This document shows, one piece after another, positions 58,865-64,000 of a DNA stretch of 64,000 nt (the first letter of the stretch is position 1; every line of letters begins with the position of its first letter). The stretch is taken from assembly GCA_030068075.1 (NCBI GenBank), contig CM057830.1, positions 21,236,247 to 21,300,246 of the forward strand, written 5' to 3'. Source of the stretch: Paguma larvata (taxonomy: Eukaryota > Chordata > Mammalia > Carnivora > Viverridae). Made by a program: the position numbers and the translations under genes. Under the pieces are notes generated by a model. That model had not been told where the DNA came from, made no database searches, and saw nothing but the letters and a program-made list of their open reading frames with translations.

Positions 58865-59255
58865 ACCCTTGTTAAAAGCCCCAGCCCTAAGCCTCCCTAA
58901 GAAAAAAAAATTAATTTGTATGTTACTGAAAAAAAGAAATAGCTCTTGGAGTCATAATCCAAACCAGGGGACCCACTCAACAACCTGTGGGTTATGTTAG
59001 CAAGGAGCTAAATATGATGGCAAGGGGTGGCCAGCATGCCTGCCAGTCATAGCCGCCATTGCCCTTCTAATGCCTGAGGCCACCAAAATAACCTTAGGGG
59101 CAGACATAACTGAATATGCTCCTCATAATATAACTAGACTATTAGAAACAAAAGGAAATCTTTGGGTGATAGATAGTAGGCTTTCCAAGTATCAGGCTTT
59201 GCTCTTAAACGGTCCAACCATCTGCATTAAGTCTTGTAATGGCATTTTCTGACTG
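58865..59255 (+). pseudogene. ERV pol: RT end and RNase H N-terminus
   Basis: A frame from about 58873 reads LLKAPALSLPKKKINLYVTE, then IALGVIIQTRGPTQQPVGYV and SKEL. The frame 59070-59252 then reads ATKITLGADITEYAPH, then RLLETKG, then SKYQALLLNGP. This is the RT connection and start of RNase H. The RT palm with its catalytic Asp pair is absent: protease sequence ends only about 200 bp upstream. Confidence 0.87.
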
Positions 59256-59391
59256 CAGATGGTTACTCTATAAAATATCATAAGGAGATCGATAAGCTTC
59301 TAAATCTATTCTGTTGTCCCAAGAGGTAGCTGTTATGCATTGCAAACGGCATACAAAAGGAACTTAGGAGACGGCTGTCAGTAATAATTTT

Positions 59392-59930
59392 GTGTATATG
59401 GCTGCAATAGCAGCCACCAAGGAGTCCATTCAACGAAAAGAAATTATTGAGGCTTCACTTATTTGGGATAACTCCCTTGCTCAGTTTAGACCTACCTACT
59501 CCTCCCAGGAAATAAACTGGGGTCTGACTCATGGACACTCTCTCCAGCCCTCGAGATGGTTACAAACAGAGCAGGCGCAATTACTAGTGCCTAGCTCACA
59601 GAGCTGGAGGATCATTAAAGCACTGCATCAGGCCTTTATTTCATTTAGGGAGGGATAAACTTATCAAATGGCCTAAAAGATATTTACTGGGAAAAATCAA
59701 GGACAGTTCAGCAAGTAGTATCAGCCTGTGAAGGCTGTCTTAGAAACAACCCTCTCAACCACGAACTTGCTCTCTCAGGCAATTAAGGAACTGGAGGCTA
59801 TCCAGGGGAAGACTGGCAATTAGATTTCACTCCCATGCCAAGGTCAAAGGGGTTCCAACATCTGTTGGTACGGGTTGACACTTTTACAATTGGGCAGAGG
59901 CCTTCCATTTTGCCCAAAAAGTAATAAAAG
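59392..59930 (+). pseudogene. ERV integrase: zinc-binding domain and start of core
   Basis: The frame 59392-59658 ends with PTYSSQEINWGLTHGHSL, then LLVPSSQSWRIIKALHQAF, the HHCC N-terminal domain. A short insertion near 59635-59641 shifts the frame between the two zinc-ligand His positions. The Cys pair survives as ACEGCLRN (TGT at 59727 and 59736). The core begins with GEDWQLDFTPMP, keeping the first catalytic Asp (59823-59825), and ends after RVDTFTIG. The second Asp and the Glu of the DDE triad are deleted. Confidence 0.88.
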
Positions 59931-59999
59931 TTCTGCTTTACTAAATAATACCCAGGTTTGGCTTTACCTAAAAGTTAGCAAAGTAATAATGATAAACAG

Positions 60000-60380
60000 C
60001 TGTGCTGGCTCTTCTCTGGTAGGACTCCCGGCTTTTGGAAAAGTTTTATACCGCAAAATAAAGCAAACCGTCTGCTTACCCAGCAGAACTCTAAATGACA
60101 CCTCACAAGCATTAGATGCTTTAAATAAAGAATTAAGTCAAGTTAAGGCCCAACTCTGGGAAAATAGAGCCACCATTTATTACTTACTGCTCCTCAGTCA
60201 CCTGGGCTCTGAGAGATGCCGTCACCTGTGTTATTTCGATATAGCCGATAATTCCCATAGAGTCTCACAACTCTATGACGTTTGGGCACAACTGGACAAA
60301 GTCAGAGACTCTCCTGGATTGTTTGGTTTGGGAACTGGGGACGTTATCTCAGAGACACCATCTTGTTGGTCAGTATAATC
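60000..60380 (+). pseudogene. ERV envelope transmembrane subunit fragment
   Basis: The long frame 59875-60378 runs from integrase into sequence reading TSQALDALNKELSQVKAQLW, then ENRATIYYLLLL, then RCRHLCYFDIADNS. This is a heptad-repeat helix followed by the disulphide-loop region of a retroviral TM subunit. The usual CX6CC motif is degenerate: only two Cys remain, spaced C-x3-C. The surface subunit, fusion peptide and membrane anchor are not seen. It is fused by deletion almost directly to integrase. It is non-functional. Confidence 0.82.
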
Positions 60381-60596
60381 TTTACTTCGTGTTTTTCTCT
60401 TTATGTCAGCCGATGTTTGTGCCGCCACATACCTGCCAGCCTTCCTGGAGAACCGTACCATGGAGCACTCGACCGACCCTTGGGTAGACTCTGACTGCTA
60501 TACCCCCACACCGTCCTTTGTCAGCTTGAAGAAGCCAGATGGGTCTTCGTTCCTGTTCCTAAGGGCTTTTAAGGGACCCTATTCCAGCGGGAGGAA

Positions 60597-60887
60597 TGAG
60601 TCGGGAAAGGGTTAACTTTAGGCAGGGAGAGATAAGGGGCCTCCTGGCAGGCAGGCTGCAGCTGCAAGTGGGAGGCTGAAGCAGCACAGGGTTTGGGGGG
60701 GGGAAAAAAAAAGGATAAACGTATACCAGACCCACCTGGGCTGGGTGTCACACCCGTAGAGTCTTGAAAGCTTTATACTTTCTCTCAATAAATTCTGTCA
60801 GTTTGCTCACTCTCTGTTGTCACCTGTGAGACTCATTCTTCAACTCGGTAAGACAAGGACCAGCATCTCTACCACCCTCCTGTAACA
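60597..60887 (+). mobile_element. Class I ERV 3' LTR
   Basis: Begins TG after a purine-rich 'agcgggaggaa' tract that resembles the polypurine primer site. It contains a G9A9 run (60696-60713), a TATA-like 'ctttatact' (60771), AATAAA at 60787-60792 and GT-rich sequence after it, and ends near 'ctcctgtaaca' at the junction with a SINE piece. The LTR is about 290 bp, which is short for this class, so internal loss is possible. The exact right edge is uncertain. Confidence 0.65.
60787..60792 (+). promoter_or_regulatory. LTR polyadenylation signal AATAAA
   Basis: A perfect AATAAA shortly after the TATA-like element in the LTR, followed by a GT/T-rich stretch (ttctgtcagtttgctcac). This is the usual R-region layout. 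Confidence 0.65.
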
Positions 60888-60995
60888 CTGTCAGCACAGA
60901 GCCTGACACGGGCTCAACCACAAGACCTCGAGATCATGACCTGAGCCAAGATCAGGAGTCAGAAGCTTAACTGGCTGAGTCATCCAAGCGCCTCC
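60888..60995 (-). mobile_element. CAN-SINE head only, abutting LTR
   Basis: Starts abruptly at 'ctgtcagcacagagcctgac' and ends 'catccaagcgcctcc'. The head, A-box and B-box half is present in complement, but the CT-rich block and tail are missing. Loss of the 3' side is not how SINEs truncate on insertion, so a later deletion or the provirus junction removed it. Confidence 0.9.
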
Positions 60996-61276
60996 AGAAG
61001 ACGTTAATTTAAATAGGGAGAAAATATCAATCAACATAACTTAAGTCAAGAATTTCACAATATAGGCTAATTCACACACTGCCTATGAAAAAATGGTGGT
61101 TTAAAAATAAGTAATTGTTAAAGACAAAAAATGAGTCATCTGTTTTTACCATTTATTCATAAAAAATTGAAGCCTAAGATTTGCTTGGTGCTCAGCTTAA
61201 TGCACACATTACTGCACATAAAAAATAACTTTAAATGGTTTCTGTAATACACAAAGTGCATTCAAAATACCAAGCT

Positions 61277-61512
61277 ATGGAGCACCTGCGTGGCTTAGCC
61301 AGTTAAGCCTCCGACTCTTGATTTCAGCTCAGGTCGTGATCCCAGGGCCAGGGGATTCCCTGCTTGGGATTCTCTCTCTCCTTCTCTCTCTGCCCCTTCC
61401 TTTGTTCATGTGCATGCCCTCGAGCACATCTGCACTTCCTCTCTCCCTCTTTTTCTCAAAATAAACAAACTTAAAAAAAAAAAAAGAAATACTCTCACAG
61501 TTTAAACAAAAA
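61277..61512 (+). mobile_element. CAN-SINE
   Basis: Head 'ggagcacctgcgtggcttag', CT-rich block 61361-61455, tail 'aaataaacaaacttaaaaaa'. A 14-bp target duplication with one mismatch: 'caaaataccaagct' (61263-61276) and 'caaaataccaatct' (61513-61526). Between the B box and the CT block it lacks the usual 'ctctgtgctgacag' part. Confidence 0.95.
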
Positions 61513-61526
61513 CAAAATACCAATCT

Positions 61527-61928
61527 GTAAGGGCCTAGATTTGTCAGATGGAGGAGGGGAAATGGGGAAGAAATAGTTTGAAATTTCTTTTATTGCAAAC
61601 AAATCACATGCTTATCCACAATGTTTAAAACAAATCACTTTTTAAATTATTAATGCATCTTATAAGTTCACATCAATAGTACTGTATTATTAAAAAGTCA
61701 GGCAATAAAATATGGGTTGTTTTGATGAACATAACATAAAATTGGCATAATGATTGACAACTGCAGTCAGTTTACCATTTTAACTTCATAATTTACCTTT
61801 ATTTCTGCGTTTTATTTCTGTTACACAACGTCAGGAAAAGAAAATTCATATATAAGACATTGCTAATTATATCAGTTATTTCATCACTTTTCCTTAAATT
61901 TCAATACATTCTTTAATTTAACTCATTC
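61527..61928. other. Unassigned AT-rich sequence
   Basis: No gene or named repeat recognised. Confidence 0.4.
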
Positions 61929-61943
61929 AGAATATTGAAAGAA

Positions 61944-62143
61944 GGGGCGCCTGGGTGGCTTAGTGGGTTGAGCGTCCGACTTTGGCTCAGGTCATGATCT
62001 CCTGATTGACGAGTTCAAACCTTGTGTTGGGCTCTGCTGACAGCTTAGAGCCTGGAGCCTGCTTTGCATTCTGTGTCTCCCTCGCTCTCTGCCCCTCCCC
62101 CACTCATGCTCTGTCTCTGTCTCAAAAATAAGCATTAAAAAAA
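61944..62143 (+). mobile_element. CAN-SINE with exact 15-bp target duplication
   Basis: Head 'ggggcgcctgggtggcttag' close to the felid consensus. Perfect duplication 'agaatattgaaagaa' at 61929-61943 and 62144-62158. The short tail and perfect duplication indicate a young insertion. Confidence 0.97.
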
Positions 62144-62159
62144 AGAATATTGAAAGAAT

Positions 62160-62798
62160 AGTAAGAATATGTTTATATATATGTTTATATACACATACTA
62201 TGTATACATACATATACACGATTATTAATGGTTAACAACTGAGCATATTCTTTGATTAGATACAGTTTATCAGTCAAGTTTCTAAACCAACTAAAGTCTT
62301 CTTGGCAGAAAATTTTAAAATGTATCTTGGAATTTTATGAGAAAAATAAAAATTTCCTTGTAAAGAATATGAGGAAGTTTAATTACCAGTTACCATTAAC
62401 AGTTGATAACAATTCCCAAATAGTCAAATTTATCTTGTTTTGCTCACCGAACCTATAATTTAATTTGTACTTCTATTTGGTCACTTGATTGACAGGACCC
62501 GTGGGCAGAAAGAGCTGCGCTGGGGTTTGTGAGGTGTGACTGATTTTACACTTTGGAGTTGAGGGAGGCAAAGACAAAGGAAGCTTCCTAAAGGACTTTC
62601 ATAGGTTAAAGAAGACTCACAGGATCCTGGACATCTAGCTATTGCCAAGCTAAGGTTTTTTTTTCCCCTTTAGCAAAGAGTTAATATTAAGAAAGTTGGG
62701 AGTTCCTGGAGAAATGACTATTGGTCAATGGGCTACAGGTTATATGGAAATTTAATTTTCTCTACATTTCTTTCTGCCTTTGTTTCTCACATTAGTGT
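62160..62798. other. Unassigned sequence with TA-rich patch
   Basis: A TATATG/TACATA-rich stretch (62168-62220) is followed by sequence without a recognised gene or repeat. Confidence 0.4.
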
Positions 62799-62809
62799 CA
62801 GGAGCAGGC

Positions 62810-63082
62810 TTTATTTTACTAATTTTTTGTCAAATTGGTTTCCATATAACACCCAGTGCTCATCCCAACAAGTGCCCTCCTCTGTGCCCGGCACCCACTC
62901 TCCTCCCCCCACAGCCCCCTCTCCCCTCAGTTTGTTCTTAAGTCTTTGAGAGTCTCTTATGATTTGTCTTCCTCTCTCTCTGTGGCTTTTTTTCTTCCCC
63001 TCTTCCCCTCCCCCCTGGTTTTCTGTTAAGTCTCACAAAGTCCACCTATGCGTGAAAACATATGGCATCTGTCTTTCTCTGC
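62810..63082 (-). mobile_element. Young carnivore L1 3' end, antisense, with target duplication
   Basis: 'tttgtcaaattggtttccat' (62826-62845), 'ataacacccagtgctcatcc', C-rich 3' UTR block and 'gcgtgaaaacatatggcatc' are the complement of a felid-type L1 3' UTR. An 11-bp exact duplication 'caggagcaggc' lies at 62799-62809 and 63083-63093. It is severely 5' truncated at about 270 bp. Confidence 0.92.
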
Positions 63083-63093
63083 CAGGAGCAGGC

Positions 63094-63376
63094 ATTTTTA
63101 ATTTAAATATTTAGGCCTATTTCAAAGTCAGATACAAAGCACCCTAACCTCGCAATTATGATTAACACGATATGCCATACAATAGTATAATGATAAGCTA
63201 GCCTATGTACTTACTTATTATCTACAACTGACTTATGACTTCTAGGACCATGAGAATATGGCAAGCAGTTATGCCCACTTAGGCCCTGGTCTGAGTGTAG
63301 AACACACGTGCTTAATGATTGTGCTTGTTTGTACAATATTTTATGAAAGGATATTAATAGTCCTCAAATATTAAAA
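63094..63376. other. Unassigned sequence
   Basis: No gene or named repeat recognised. Confidence 0.4.
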
Positions 63377-63377
63377 A

Positions 63378-63596
63378 AAATTTTTAGTGCTTATTTATTT
63401 TTGATAGAGAGAGAGAGAGGGACAGACCGTGAGTGGGGAAGGGGCAGAGAGAGAGAGGAAGACACAGAATCAGAAGCAGGCTCCAGGCTCTAAGCTGTCA
63501 GCACAGAGCCAGACATGGGGCTTGAACTCGTCAACCATGAGATCGTGACCTGAGCCAAAGTTGGACATTTAAACAACTGAACCACTCAGGCACCCC
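63378..63596 (-). mobile_element. CAN-SINE, antisense
   Basis: Tail complement 'aatttttagtgcttatttat', GA-rich block, head complement 'accactcaggcacccc'. The flanks 'atagtcctcaaatatt' and 'ttagtcttcaattttt' are a diverged probable target duplication. Confidence 0.94.
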
Positions 63597-64000
63597 GTTA
63601 GTCTTCAATTTTTAAAACGACCAGATCAAACCTATAAACTTTCTAATCAATCATACTTTCATGAGATGTACAACCGTGATGAACAAAGATATGATTTTAA
63701 AATATCGTCCTTGTTTATTTGTGCTAAAGGGACAGAGACAAATGAGGTAGAAAGAATGAAGTCTCAAAGCACATAAAATATGCTTAAGAAATATTCAATT
63801 AAAAATGTGTCAATACTTAATATATTAGATAAAAATTCATAATAATTAATAGGACACCATAGTCTGTAATTATGGTTTGTAACAAAGTAAATTGCAATAA
63901 GAATAAAATCTTGACCTTTTGTTCAACTTGTTTATCACCCCAGAACAGAAATGGGGATGGCTATAGATTAAACTGGTTTCTTTTCGGCATGGAGATGACC
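63597..64000. other. Unassigned AT-rich sequence to window end
   Basis: No gene or named repeat recognised. Confidence 0.4.

Larger units (their letters stand above)
55774..60887 (+). mobile_element. Class I (gammaretrovirus-like) endogenous provirus, decayed
   Basis: In order: gag matrix (55774-55991), gag capsid piece (56259-56364), about 1.4 kb of unassigned internal sequence, nucleocapsid (57810-58250), protease (58375-58670), RT end/RNase H (58870-59250), integrase N-terminus and start of core (59392-59930), envelope transmembrane piece (60060-60350), and 3' LTR (60597-60887). Genes follow the usual gag-pro-pol-env order. Most of RT, the integrase core end and the surface envelope are missing, and frames change repeatedly. 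It cannot make virus proteins. Confidence 0.88.

Noticed and set aside
60275..60615. Several overlapping 70-codon frames at the end of the provirus
   Set aside because: They overlap each other in different frames and continue into the LTR. No recognisable protein beyond the TM fragment.

Overview
The window reads as gene-free nuclear DNA from a cat-family carnivore. It is AT-rich, with a few GC-richer patches, and is packed with interspersed repeats. At least 17 copies or pieces of the carnivore tRNA-derived CAN-SINE are present. Their heads (gggcgcctgggtggctcag...), CT-rich body and AAATAAATAAA-type tails match the felid SINEC_Fc type rather than the dog type. Several LINE-1 3' ends have the carnivore-type 3' UTR. 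I see no convincing exon, promoter, conserved protein domain or RNA gene belonging to a host gene; every open frame that can be recognised belongs to a retroelement. The window is either intergenic or inside a large intron.

Layout. 0-12 kb: old L1, MIR and MLT1-type LTR fragments with CAN-SINEs at 5.3, 10.1 and 10.9 kb. 12.4-15.4 kb: an old L1 on the minus strand whose 5' part is inverted (twin-priming structure), interrupted by a younger L1 3' end that itself carries a CAN-SINE. 15.4-25.8 kb: mostly unique sequence with L2 and MLT1-like fragments, a CAN-SINE, a 183-bp near-perfect tandem duplication (21.7-22.06 kb) and an 80-bp tandem duplication (25.59-25.75 kb). 25.85-30.4 kb: a minus-strand class III (ERV-L/ERV3-like) provirus relic with two diverged LTRs, gag and pol traces, and an L1 inserted in it. 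30.4-45 kb: unique sequence, microsatellites, four CAN-SINEs, a triple-nested LTR/LTR/SINE stack at 35.8-36.9 kb, and an unnamed repeat at 42.8 kb. 45.5-47.2 kb: a plus-strand L1 3' half with a SINE and an inverted copy of the 42.8-kb repeat inside it. 47-54.3 kb: L2/L1 pieces, SINEs and a class III-like solo LTR. 55.8-60.9 kb: a heavily decayed plus-strand class I (gammaretrovirus-like) provirus with recognisable matrix, capsid, nucleocapsid, protease, RNase H, integrase and transmembrane-envelope traces and a 3' LTR. 61-64 kb: three more SINEs and a young-looking L1 3' end.

Nothing here works together as a pathway or operon. What the window records is insertion history: SINEs into L1s, L1s into L1s and ERVs, and LTRs into LTRs, with target-site duplications still readable for most SINEs. 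I found no evidence for an undescribed protein system. The most informative signals are the twin-primed L1, the recent 183-bp duplication, the two diverged copies of an unnamed repeat in opposite orientation (42.8 and 46.6 kb), and the odd internal deletions and insertions of the class I provirus. All family names rest on memory of consensus sequences, not on a database search.
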